DNA from: Hydrogenothermaceae bacterium
GTDB taxonomy: Bacteria > Aquificota > Aquificia > Aquificales > Hydrogenothermaceae
Reading direction: 5' to 3'
Assembly: GCA_012961365.1 (NCBI GenBank)
Contig: DTZN01000196.1
Span: 1-6,155, forward strand
DNA length: 6,155 nucleotides
The notes beneath the pieces were generated by a model. That model searched no databases. It was given only the letters and a program-made list of their open reading frames with translations, and was not told where the DNA came from. Below are positions 1-4,945 of the stretch, piece after piece. Each line of letters opens with the position of its first letter. Position 1 is the stretch's first letter. The position numbers and the translations under genes were made by a program.

Positions 1-607
1 CCAGAACAGGTAAAGATTCACCAGTTATTGCTGAATTATCAAGCTCACATTTACCATCTACAACAATAGCATCAATAGGAACTTTATCTCCTTCTTTTAA
101 AACTATTAAGTCTCCATATACAATGCTATCTGCATCAATTTCAATTTCTTTTCCATCAATCAATATAGTAGCTTTTTTAGGCTTTATTTCTAAGAGTTTT
201 CTTATAAAGGACGAAGCTTTATTTCTGGCTTTTTCTTCTAAGTATTTACCGATTAGTAAAAATGTAATAATTGCTACACTACTTTCAAAGTATAAATTTC
301 TCATATTTTGTGGAAATAGATTAGGAAAAAATAAAGAAAAAAAGGAGTAAAAATAAGCAACAGAAGTGCCTATAACAACTAAAAGGTTCATATCTGCTAT
401 TTTGTTTTTTAATGCATTTAAAGAAGAGACATAAAAATCTTTACCTATGTAAAATTGAACAAATGAGGCAATAAAAAAGATTATGTATTTTTCTATTTCC
501 TCAGATACGAAATTAAACCACGATAAAGCAAAAACAATTATAAAAGAAAAAACTGATAAAAAAACTCTTTTTTTAAGTTCTTTTTCCCTTTCTAGCTTTT
601 TTTTCAA
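1..607 (-). CDS. copA: Heavy-metal P1B-type ATPase core, 3' part off the window (probable Cu+ exporter)
   Basis: This is the transporter part of a metal-pumping P-type ATPase, which moves a soft metal cation out across the inner membrane using ATP. The frame is open from just after an in-frame TAG at 638-640 to the left edge. It reads, in order: a charged stretch KLEREKELKKR; four hydrophobic helices (around RVFLSVFSF, IIFFIASFVQFYIG, NLLVVIGTSVAYFYSFF and YFESSVAIITFLLIGKYLEE); then the actuator domain ending in the TGES dephosphorylation motif at 14-25. The CPx metal motif and the DKTGT phosphorylation site would lie further 3', beyond the window, so the metal cannot be proved. Copper is inferred from CopA-like segments and the upstream GMHCAGC motif. 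No ATG precedes the helices. The first possible starts are TTG codons at 605-607 and 614-616 with poor Shine-Dalgarno (SD) spacing. The part is best read as the continuation of the 573-941 frame after a one-base shift at the A run at 597-604. Confidence 0.85.
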   Translation of the reverse strand, partial: MKKKLEREKELKKRVFLSVFSFIIVFALSWFNFVSEEIEKYIIFFIASFVQFYIGKDFYVSSLNALKNKIADMNLLVVIGTSVAYFYSFFSLFFPNLFPQNMRNLYFESSVAIITFLLIGKYLEEKARNKASSFIRKLLEIKPKKATILIDGKEIEIDADSIVYGDLIVLKEGDKVPIDAIVVDGKCELDNSAITGESLPVL

Positions 608-941
608 TTTCCTCAAAATCTGCAGAAGCTGAGTATCCTAATTCTTGAATTTTAGAAATAATATCCTGTGGATTTACTTTAGATGGGTCAAATCTAAAAA
701 TTCCTTTTCCTGTAGCAAAGTTTACTTTTGCATCTAAAATACCATCTAAAGATTTTAGGGTTCCTTCTATTCCAGCAGCACAGCCAGCGCAATGCATACC
801 AGATATATTTAGCTCTAAAATTTCTTCTTTTCTGGGATTGTTATTTTCCTTTTTATCTTCATTATCTTTCTTTCCAAAGAAAAATTTAATAATCCCAACA
901 CTTAAGATTAAGGATGAGGTGAATACTAAAAGCTTATCCAA
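573..941 (-). CDS. Membrane-anchored HMA (metal-binding) protein; N-terminal part of the P-type ATPase in another frame
   Basis: The frame codes for 122 residues. A hydrophobic segment at residues 4-22 is followed by lysines, which suggests an N-terminal anchor with the rest in the cytoplasm. After an Asp/Glu/Lys/Asn-rich linker (23-42) comes a heavy-metal-associated domain (about 43-105). It has the motif GMHCAGC, with metal-binding C51 and C54, and the family ending IQELGYSA. Such domains carry Cu+ or related ions and deliver them to P1B ATPases. The start is TTG at 939-941, supported by a strong GGAGG six bases upstream. The frame ends at TAA (573-575), 31 codons after the transporter frame opens. 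The last residues (KARKGKRT) are not HMA-like, whereas the +1 frame continues as KLEREKELKKR into helix 1. It is therefore either the N-terminus of a frameshifted copA or a separate chaperone-like product. The domain call is firm; its status as an independent protein is open. Confidence 0.8.
   Translation of the reverse strand: MDKLLVFTSSLILSVGIIKFFFGKKDNEDKKENNNPRKEEILELNISGMHCAGCAAGIEGTLKSLDGILDAKVNFATGKGIFRFDPSKVNPQDIISKIQELGYSASADFEEIEKKARKGKRT
597..604 (-). other. Frame-shift point: run of eight A residues between HMA and ATPase core
   Basis: On the coding strand the text is ATTGAAAAAAAAGCTAGA. With eight A's it reads I-E-K-K-A-R and stops at 573. With seven it reads I-E-K-K-L-E-R-E-K-E-L and runs straight into the first transmembrane helix. 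The run lies inside the 573-637 overlap of the two frames, the only interval where a shift can join them. A homopolymer is a classic place for polymerase slippage, ribosomal slippage, mutation or sequencing error, and the sequence alone does not separate these. Confidence 0.7.
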
Positions 942-947
942 GCTAAT

Positions 948-952
948 CCTCC
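948..952 (-). promoter_or_regulatory. Ribosome binding site that decides the TTG start of the HMA/ATPase gene
   Basis: GGAGG stands six bases before TTG 939-941. No ATG or GTG in this frame has comparable spacing, so TTG is taken as the start. Confidence 0.7.
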
Positions 953-977
953 ACTGAAAATTTTAATTATTAAATAT

Positions 978-1007
978 AATCTACTTATTATTGTTAAGTT
1001 AATTCAA
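978..1007 (-). promoter_or_regulatory. Weak candidate promoter for the HMA/ATPase gene
   Basis: On the minus strand, TTGAAT (1002-1007) and TAGATT (978-983) are separated by 18 bases, 37 bases ahead of the TTG start. Such matches arise easily in AT-rich DNA, and transcription could equally read through from the DUF2203 gene 79 bases upstream. No metal-responsive operator is evident here. Confidence 0.25.
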
Positions 1008-1020
1008 CTGTTTAATTAAA

Positions 1021-1443
1021 CTAAAAACTAAAGTTATTTTGTGTTAAATCTTCCTCTTCTTCTAACATAGAAACAGGCTTTCTACCTGTAAAACCTTCAC
1101 TAAAGCCATGCCAGTATTCTATTTTTTCTTCTCCTTCTTTCCAACAAAGCCATATAAGTTGTCCTTTATGTTGAGATGGAAAATCTACTAAAAGAGGGTC
1201 TATTCCTTTAACAACAGCTCCAAAACTTTCTATTATATCTATAAGTTCTGAAATCTCTTTGTTTAACCTATCTATTTCCGTTTTTTGATACATTATTTCT
1301 AATTGATCTTTTCTACCTTCTACTTCCTCTTCAAATTTTTCTATAACAGAATAAAGTTCTTGTCTTTTTTCCTTTATTTCTTCTACAAGCAATTTTATTT
1401 GAGGAAGTAAATTGTTTGCTTCTTTTAATGTAAAGTGTCGCAT
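1021..1443 (-). CDS. DUF2203 family protein, function unknown
   Basis: The protein has 140 residues. It opens with FTLKEANNLLPQIK, the N-terminal signature of DUF2203. A long charged helical stretch follows (about 16-75, probably coiled coil). The conserved C-terminal half has GAVVKGIDPLLVDFP (75-89), LIWLCWKEGE (96-105) and YWHGFSEGFTGRKP (110-123). The family is small, soluble and cytoplasmic, and I know of no established biochemical role. The reading frame stays open 49 codons further upstream, but that extension is an AT-rich, unrelated sequence. The start chosen is ATG 1441-1443, which has GGAGG five bases upstream and places the family motif at the N-terminus. It shares a strand with the HMA/ATPase gene 79 bases downstream and is divergent from the BFN gene. 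The C-terminal tail after residue 126 is acidic and not conserved as far as I recall. Confidence 0.85.
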   Translation of the reverse strand: MRHFTLKEANNLLPQIKLLVEEIKEKRQELYSVIEKFEEEVEGRKDQLEIMYQKTEIDRLNKEISELIDIIESFGAVVKGIDPLLVDFPSQHKGQLIWLCWKEGEEKIEYWHGFSEGFTGRKPVSMLEEEEDLTQNNFSF

Positions 1444-1448
1444 AATTT

Positions 1449-1453
1449 CCTCC
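1449..1453 (-). promoter_or_regulatory. Ribosome binding site that decides the DUF2203 start
   Basis: GGAGG lies five bases before ATG 1441-1443. The longer open frame reaching 1590 has no such site at its own ATG, so the short form is preferred. Confidence 0.75.
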
Positions 1454-1505
1454 ACAAGTTTCGTCAGTTTAATTATATATATTTTTTCATAAACTATAAA
1501 TAGAC

Positions 1506-1515
1506 AATGTACATT
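1506..1515. repeat. Perfect 10-bp palindrome in the divergent intergenic region
   Basis: AATGTACATT is a perfect two-fold symmetric site between the divergent DUF2203 and BFN genes. It could be a dimeric repressor site or chance in AT-rich DNA. It lies 63 bases upstream of the DUF2203 start codon and 38 bases upstream of the candidate -35 box of the BFN gene. Confidence 0.3.
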
Positions 1516-1532
1516 CATTATTTTAATAAAAA

Positions 1533-1555
1533 ACAAATATTTTAGACAAATATTT
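1533..1555. repeat. Tandem direct repeat ACAAATATTT, period 13
   Basis: Two exact 10-base copies occur at 1533-1542 and 1546-1555, each containing the palindrome AAATATTT. The second copy runs into the candidate -35 box at 1553-1558. The placement would suit an activator or repressor binding twice on one face-turn of DNA, but low-complexity AT composition could also give it. Confidence 0.35.
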
Positions 1556-1581
1556 ACTAAAACAAAATAAAAAAATATGAT
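1553..1581 (+). promoter_or_regulatory. Candidate sigma-70-type promoter of the BFN gene
   Basis: TTTACT (1553-1558) and TATGAT (1576-1581) are separated by exactly 17 bases, giving a predicted RNA start near 1588 and a leader of roughly 60 bases. It is the best match on the plus strand in the 205-bp region 1444-1648. I did not find a convincing single candidate for the opposing DUF2203 gene. Confidence 0.4.
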
Positions 1582-1585
1582 AATA

Positions 1586-1617
1586 TTCATATTAAATTTT
1601 AGTTTTCATACTAAATT
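1586..1617. repeat. Near-perfect 13-base direct repeat in the BFN leader
   Basis: TTCATATTAAATT (1586-1598) and TTCATACTAAATT (1605-1617) differ at one base and have a period of 19. They fall at or just after the predicted RNA start and before the Shine-Dalgarno AGGAGG at 1635-1640. They may be an operator or an RNA element, or low-complexity chance. Confidence 0.35.
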
Positions 1618-1648
1618 ATCTGCAAAATAGCTCTAGGAGGCAAGCAAA

Positions 1649-2233
1649 ATGGTAGAAGTAAAAGTTAAAAACATTGGTTTAGATTCAATAACAGGAAGTC
1701 CTATATTAATGCTTACAGATGTAAATAATGAAGAATATATATATCCAATATGGATTGGTATATCAGAAGCAGAAGGAATCATTTTAAAGCAAGCAGGGAT
1801 TAAAACTCCAAGACCTTTAACATATGATTTATTCAAAAACACAATAGAAAAACTTGGAGCAAAAGTGAAGAAAGTTGCCATTGTAGATTACAAAGATAAT
1901 GCATATATAGCAGAGATAATTCTAGAGAAGGAAGGAGAAGAAATAATTGTTGATTCTAGACCTTCTGATGCTATTAATTTAGCACTTAGATTTAACGCTC
2001 CTATTTACTTAAATGAAAATGTGGTCAAAAAAGTAAATTTAAAGGAAATCAAGGAAACTATAGCAAGACAACAAGCTCAAGCAGAAGAAGGGAAGGATAC
2101 TAAAACAGTAGAAGATTTAGAAAAAGCAACTACAGATGAAGTAGATAAAGAATTAGAAGAGTTTAGAAAATTGCTTGATAAAATAAAACCTGAAGATTTT
2201 GCAAAAATGGATTTTAGAAAGAAAGAAAATTAA
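1649..2233 (+). CDS. BFN / DUF151 domain protein (bifunctional nuclease family)
   Basis: The protein has 194 residues. The BFN domain fills about residues 1-130 and shows the family blocks YPIWIGISEAEGI (32-44), RPLTYDLF (55-62) and VDSRPSDAINLALR (101-114), followed by PIYLNENVV (118-126). The C-terminal part (about 150-186) is charged and helical and ends LLDKIKPEDF, the usual tail of bacterial members, distantly like a UVR motif. Plant members were reported to have RNase and DNase activity, hence the family name; the bacterial role is not settled. It is soluble, with no signal peptide. The start ATG has AGGAGG eight bases upstream. The gene is transcribed alone and diverges from DUF2203. 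It converges with asd, with only 29 bases between the stop codons. Confidence 0.88.
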   Translation: MVEVKVKNIGLDSITGSPILMLTDVNNEEYIYPIWIGISEAEGIILKQAGIKTPRPLTYDLFKNTIEKLGAKVKKVAIVDYKDNAYIAEIILEKEGEEIIVDSRPSDAINLALRFNAPIYLNENVVKKVNLKEIKETIARQQAQAEEGKDTKTVEDLEKATTDEVDKELEEFRKLLDKIKPEDFAKMDFRKKEN

Positions 2234-2238
2234 TCTAA

Positions 2239-2255
2239 AGGGACTTTTAGCCCCT
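2239..2255 (-). terminator. Probable terminator hairpin for asd
   Basis: In the minus-strand RNA, AGGGGC-UAAAA-GUCCCU forms a six-pair stem (one G-U) with a five-base loop. It begins seven bases past the asd stop and is followed by UUAGAUUAAUUUU. Read on the plus strand, the same stem has an A-C mismatch and a poorer U tract. It should therefore serve asd better than the BFN gene, though it could act for both. Confidence 0.5.
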
Positions 2256-2262
2256 GTGTTAT

Positions 2263-3279
2263 TTATACTAATTTATACTTAATCAATAGCTCAGCTATTT
2301 GAACTGCATTTGTAGCAGCACCTTTTCTTAAATTATCAGCAACTACCCATAAAGAAAGTCCATTTTCGAATACTAAATCTTTTCTAATTCTTCCAACAAA
2401 AACTTCGTCTTTACCATCAGCATCTATAGCCATTGGATATTTTGCATTTTGAGGTTCATCTATAACAATAACATTTTCAGATTTGCTTAGTATATCTCTT
2501 GCTTCTTCTACAGAAATAGGTTCTTCAGTTTCTATTACAACACTTTCACTGTGTCCATTTATTACAGGAACCCTAACACATGTAGCAGATACTAAAATAT
2601 CAGGAGCATGCATAATTTTTCTTGTTTCATTAACCATTTTCATTTCTTCTTTTGTGTAAAGGTTATCTTGAAAAACGTCAATATGGGGAATAACATTAAA
2701 AGCAATTGAAGCAGGTAAATGTTTTGGAGTATATTCTTTTCCTTTTAGTTTTGCCTTTGTCTCTTCAATTAAGTCATTTATAGCTTTAGCTCCAGCTCCA
2801 GAAACTGCTTGATAAGTTGAAACTATAATTCTTTTAATTTTTTTAGCTTTGTGGATTGGGTTTAAAGCAACAACCATTTGAATAGTAGAGCAATTTGGAT
2901 TTGCAATTATACCTTTATGCCATTTTACATCTTCAGGGTTTACCTCAGGAACAACAAGTGGAACATCTTTATCCATTCTCCATGCAGAAGAATTATCAAC
3001 AACAACTGTTCCTTTTTCAACAGCTATTGGAGCCCATTGTTTACTTGTAGAGCCTCCAGCAGAAAATAAAGCTATATCAATACCTTCAAAACTTTCAGGC
3101 TTTACCTCTTCTACTATAATTTCTTCACCTTTGAAATTTATTCTTGTTCCAGCTGAGCGCGCAGAAGCAAGAAGTCGTATATTATTAACAGGAAAATTTC
3201 TTTCCTCTAAAATTTTTAACATAGTTCTACCAACAGCACCAGTAGCACCTAAAATGGCAATATTGTATCCTTTACTCAT
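2263..3279 (-). CDS. asd: Aspartate-semialdehyde dehydrogenase
   Basis: The enzyme reduces aspartyl phosphate to aspartate semialdehyde with NADPH. This is the branch point for lysine/diaminopimelate, threonine and methionine, so it also feeds peptidoglycan. The protein has 338 residues, a normal length. The Rossmann glycine motif GATGAVG is at 11-17. The catalytic cysteine is C130 in ANPNCSTIQ. The substrate region QAVSGAGAKA is at 157-166, and RVPVINGHSE (236-245) carries the substrate-binding arginine R236 and the acid/base histidine H243. The C-terminal NLRKGAATNAVQIAE (316-330) is typical. No domain is missing. The start ATG has GGAGG five bases before it. The gene stands alone on the minus strand, divergent from the membrane protein/ybgF/uppS/cdsA operon across 67 bases. 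That gap is too short to hold a lysine riboswitch. Confidence 0.97.
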   Translation of the reverse strand: MSKGYNIAILGATGAVGRTMLKILEERNFPVNNIRLLASARSAGTRINFKGEEIIVEEVKPESFEGIDIALFSAGGSTSKQWAPIAVEKGTVVVDNSSAWRMDKDVPLVVPEVNPEDVKWHKGIIANPNCSTIQMVVALNPIHKAKKIKRIIVSTYQAVSGAGAKAINDLIEETKAKLKGKEYTPKHLPASIAFNVIPHIDVFQDNLYTKEEMKMVNETRKIMHAPDILVSATCVRVPVINGHSESVVIETEEPISVEEARDILSKSENVIVIDEPQNAKYPMAIDADGKDEVFVGRIRKDLVFENGLSLWVVADNLRKGAATNAVQIAELLIKYKLV

Positions 3280-3346
3280 TTTTCCCTCCGCAAATTTTAA
3301 GAGATAATAATATTGTATAACTTTTGAAATTTATGTGAGGTTGGAA
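3280..3346. promoter_or_regulatory. Shared divergent promoter region of asd and the envelope operon
   Basis: These 67 bases separate two divergent start codons and must hold both promoters unless they lie inside genes. TA-rich -10-like segments occur on both strands around 3308-3322 (TATTAT and TACAAT on the minus strand, TATAAC on the plus). No -35 box with good spacing is clear, so I do not assign exact promoters. Shine-Dalgarno sites are GGAGG at 3285-3289 (minus) and TGAGG at 3336-3340 (plus). Confidence 0.45.
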
Positions 3347-3550
3347 ATGAGAATTAAGCAAAAAGTTAAAAATCCATTTTTTATTATTGTTTTTATAACT
3401 TTAATAAGTCTTCTTCCCATGGTTGCATTGTTATTTGATAGGTTTATGCTAAATCTTAGTTATTCTACACTTTTTTATATTGAAATATTTGCTGGTATAA
3501 TCTTTGTATCAACAGGTATATTTATAGCATATGTATTTCTAAAAAGCTAA
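3347..3550 (+). CDS. Small two-helix membrane protein, unknown function
   Basis: The protein has 67 residues. A basic N-terminus (MRIKQKVKNP) is followed by hydrophobic helix 1 (about 11-30), a short loop DRFMLNLSY (31-39) and helix 2 (about 41-65). The positive-inside rule places both ends in the cytoplasm with a short periplasmic hairpin loop. I do not recognise the family. The start chosen is ATG 3347, with TGAGG six bases before it. An in-frame GTG at 3335 would destroy that spacing and adds only four residues. It is the first gene of a plus-strand operon. The next gene starts ten bases after its stop, so it is probably made together with the TPR lipoprotein, UppS and CdsA and may act in the envelope. 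Its codon use and AT content look like those of its neighbours, and the clean SD supports a real gene. Confidence 0.65.
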   Translation: MRIKQKVKNPFFIIVFITLISLLPMVALLFDRFMLNLSYSTLFYIEIFAGIIFVSTGIFIAYVFLKS

Positions 3551-3560
3551 GGGGAAGATT

Positions 3561-4235
3561 ATGAAAAGGTTTATAATTGTTCCTATTATTGGACTGACTT
3601 TTATTTCATGTGTAAAAAAAGAAGAAGTAAATGCACTTGAAAAACAAATACTTGATATAAAAAGAGAATTGGCACAAATAAGACAGGAACAATTTAAGGT
3701 TAAGCAAGATATTCAAAATTTAGCAAATAGGTTAGATGAACTTTCAAATATAGTTTCAAAGAACTCAATAGATATAGAGAAGTTAAAAACATCTTATAAG
3801 CCTCCTCCAAATCCTCCTCTAGAAGGGGAAGAGCTAGTAAAAACTCCAAAATCGCCTGAAGAAGTTTATAATCAGGCTTTAGATTTTTACTATCAAGGTA
3901 GATTTGGAGAAGCAGAGGATATGTTTAAAAAATTTTTAGAAAACTTTAGTGATAGTCCTCTTTATGATAATGCAATGTTTTGGGTAGGACAGATTTACTA
4001 TTCTAAAGGGGAGTATAACAAAGCTATTGAAGAATTTTCAAAACTTATTTCTTTATGTGAAAAAGGAAAACTGAAAGATTGCAATAAAGAACCTATAGCT
4101 ATGCTTAAGCTGGCATATTCGTATATAAAATTAAATAAAAATGATAAAGCTAAAAAAGTTTTGAAAAAACTCGTAAATAAATATCCAAATTCAGAAGAAG
4201 CACTTGTTGCTAAAAGGAAGTTAAAGGAGTTGTAA
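3561..4235 (+). CDS. ybgF: YbgF/CpoB-like TPR lipoprotein
   Basis: The protein has 224 residues. Residues 1-16 form a lipoprotein signal (MKRFIIVPIIGLTFIS) with lipidation cysteine C17, followed by VKK. Residues 22-75 are a heptad-like coiled coil rich in Leu/Ile/Glu/Lys. A proline-rich linker PPPNPPLEGE lies at 81-90. Residues 100-224 carry about three tetratricopeptide repeats (YNQALDFYYQGRFGEAEDMF; FWVGQIYYSKGEYNKAIEEF; LKLAYSYIKLNKNDKAKKVL). This order of coiled coil, linker and TPR is that of CpoB/YbgF. In E. coli CpoB is a periplasmic partner of Tol-Pal that coordinates wall synthesis by PBP1B with outer-membrane constriction. E. coli CpoB is soluble; here a lipid anchor is predicted. 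No tol or pal gene lies nearby, so the role is inferred from architecture. A loop with C166 and C174 replaces the usual second-repeat end. GGGGA stands before the ATG. The stop overlaps the uppS start by one base (TAATG). Confidence 0.78.
   Translation: MKRFIIVPIIGLTFISCVKKEEVNALEKQILDIKRELAQIRQEQFKVKQDIQNLANRLDELSNIVSKNSIDIEKLKTSYKPPPNPPLEGEELVKTPKSPEEVYNQALDFYYQGRFGEAEDMFKKFLENFSDSPLYDNAMFWVGQIYYSKGEYNKAIEEFSKLISLCEKGKLKDCNKEPIAMLKLAYSYIKLNKNDKAKKVLKKLVNKYPNSEEALVAKRKLKEL
3812..3829. repeat. GC-richer 18-bp imperfect palindrome inside the ybgF-like gene
   Basis: TCCTCCTCTAGAAGGGGA is self-complementary except for one C/A and one T/G position, centred on TCTAGA. It encodes part of the Pro-rich linker NPPLEGE. 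Its composition stands out from the AT-rich gene around it, as if a small palindromic element had entered the linker. Confidence 0.4.
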
Positions 4236-4945
4236 TGTTTGAAAATATAGATAAGGAAAAACTTCCAAAACATGTGGCAATAATTATGGATGGAAATGGG
4301 AGATGGGCTAAACTTAGGGGACTACCAAGAATATACGGACATAGAGAAGGTGCAAAATCTGTAGAAAAAATAATAAAAATTGCCAATAACTTGGGAATAA
4401 AATATTTAACTGTTTTTGCATTTTCAACAGAAAATTGGCAAAGACCAAAAGAAGAAGTAGAAGCAATAATGTCTCTTTTGGTTGAATATATAAATACTAA
4501 AGTTCCAAAACTAATAGAAGAAAATGTAAAACTAAAATTTATGGGAAGAAGAGATAATCTTCCAGATATGATTTTAAAAACTATTGAAGAGGGAGAAGAA
4601 AAGACTAAACATTGTTATAGTATGACTTTTATAATTGCATTAAACTACAGTGGAAAAGCTGAGATTATAGATGCTGTAAATAAAATAATATCTTCAGGAA
4701 AAAAACATATAACAGAAAAAGATTTTAAAAATTTCCTTTATATGCCAGATGTTCCAGAACCAGATTTATTAATAAGAACCAGTGGAGAACAAAGAATTTC
4801 TAATTTTATGCTATGGCAATTAGCATATACTGAACTTTACTTTACTTCTACTTTGTGGCCAGATTTTGATGAAGAAGAGTTTTTAAAGGCAATATACGAT
4901 TACCAATCGCGGGAAAGAAGATTTGGAAGAGTAGCTTCAAAATGA
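4235..4945 (+). CDS. uppS: Undecaprenyl diphosphate synthase (cis-prenyltransferase)
   Basis: The enzyme adds cis isoprene units from isopentenyl diphosphate to farnesyl diphosphate, giving the C55 carrier for peptidoglycan and other surface polymers. It works at the inner face of the membrane. The protein has 236 residues, a normal length. The catalytic block HVAIIMDGNGRWA holds D19 (Mg/substrate), and R-x-x-GHREGA follows at 32-40. FAFSTENWQRP (61-71) carries the conserved S-T-E-N-W. ALNYSGKAEI is at 135-144. The substrate block PEPDLLIRTSGEQRISNFMLWQ (174-195) has R181 and R187, and AYTELYF (197-203) contains E200. The start overlaps the preceding stop by one base, with AAGGAG inside the upstream gene, and the end overlaps cdsA by four bases (ATGA), so translation is likely coupled. 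The uppS-cdsA order is common in bacteria; the usual upstream frr is not here. Confidence 0.97.
   Translation: MFENIDKEKLPKHVAIIMDGNGRWAKLRGLPRIYGHREGAKSVEKIIKIANNLGIKYLTVFAFSTENWQRPKEEVEAIMSLLVEYINTKVPKLIEENVKLKFMGRRDNLPDMILKTIEEGEEKTKHCYSMTFIIALNYSGKAEIIDAVNKIISSGKKHITEKDFKNFLYMPDVPEPDLLIRTSGEQRISNFMLWQLAYTELYFTSTLWPDFDEEEFLKAIYDYQSRERRFGRVASK

Noticed and set aside
123..350. 75-residue open frame on the plus strand
   Set aside because: It is antisense to the P-type ATPase core, which has clear family motifs; no ribosome site and no recognisable domain.
999..1019. Inverted repeat TTAATT / AATTAA after the DUF2203 gene as a terminator
   Set aside because: The stem is six A-T pairs with a nine-base loop, too weak for an intrinsic terminator.
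1444..1590. 49-codon N-terminal extension of the DUF2203 frame
   Set aside because: The extension is low-complexity (Ile/Phe/Tyr/Lys) translation of AT-rich intergenic DNA. The GGAGG site and the family N-terminus both favour ATG 1441-1443.
1633..1881. 82-residue open frame on the minus strand
   Set aside because: Antisense to the conserved BFN domain, with no ribosome site of note.
2878..3069. 63-residue open frame on the plus strand
   Set aside because: Antisense to asd, across its catalytic region; a shadow frame.
3280..3346. Lysine riboswitch or other leader RNA for asd
   Set aside because: Only 67 bases are available and they show no extended base pairing.
3998..4273. 91-residue open frame on the minus strand
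   Set aside because: Antisense to the TPR region and the uppS start; Phe/Ser/Leu-rich composition typical of a shadow of AT-rich genes.
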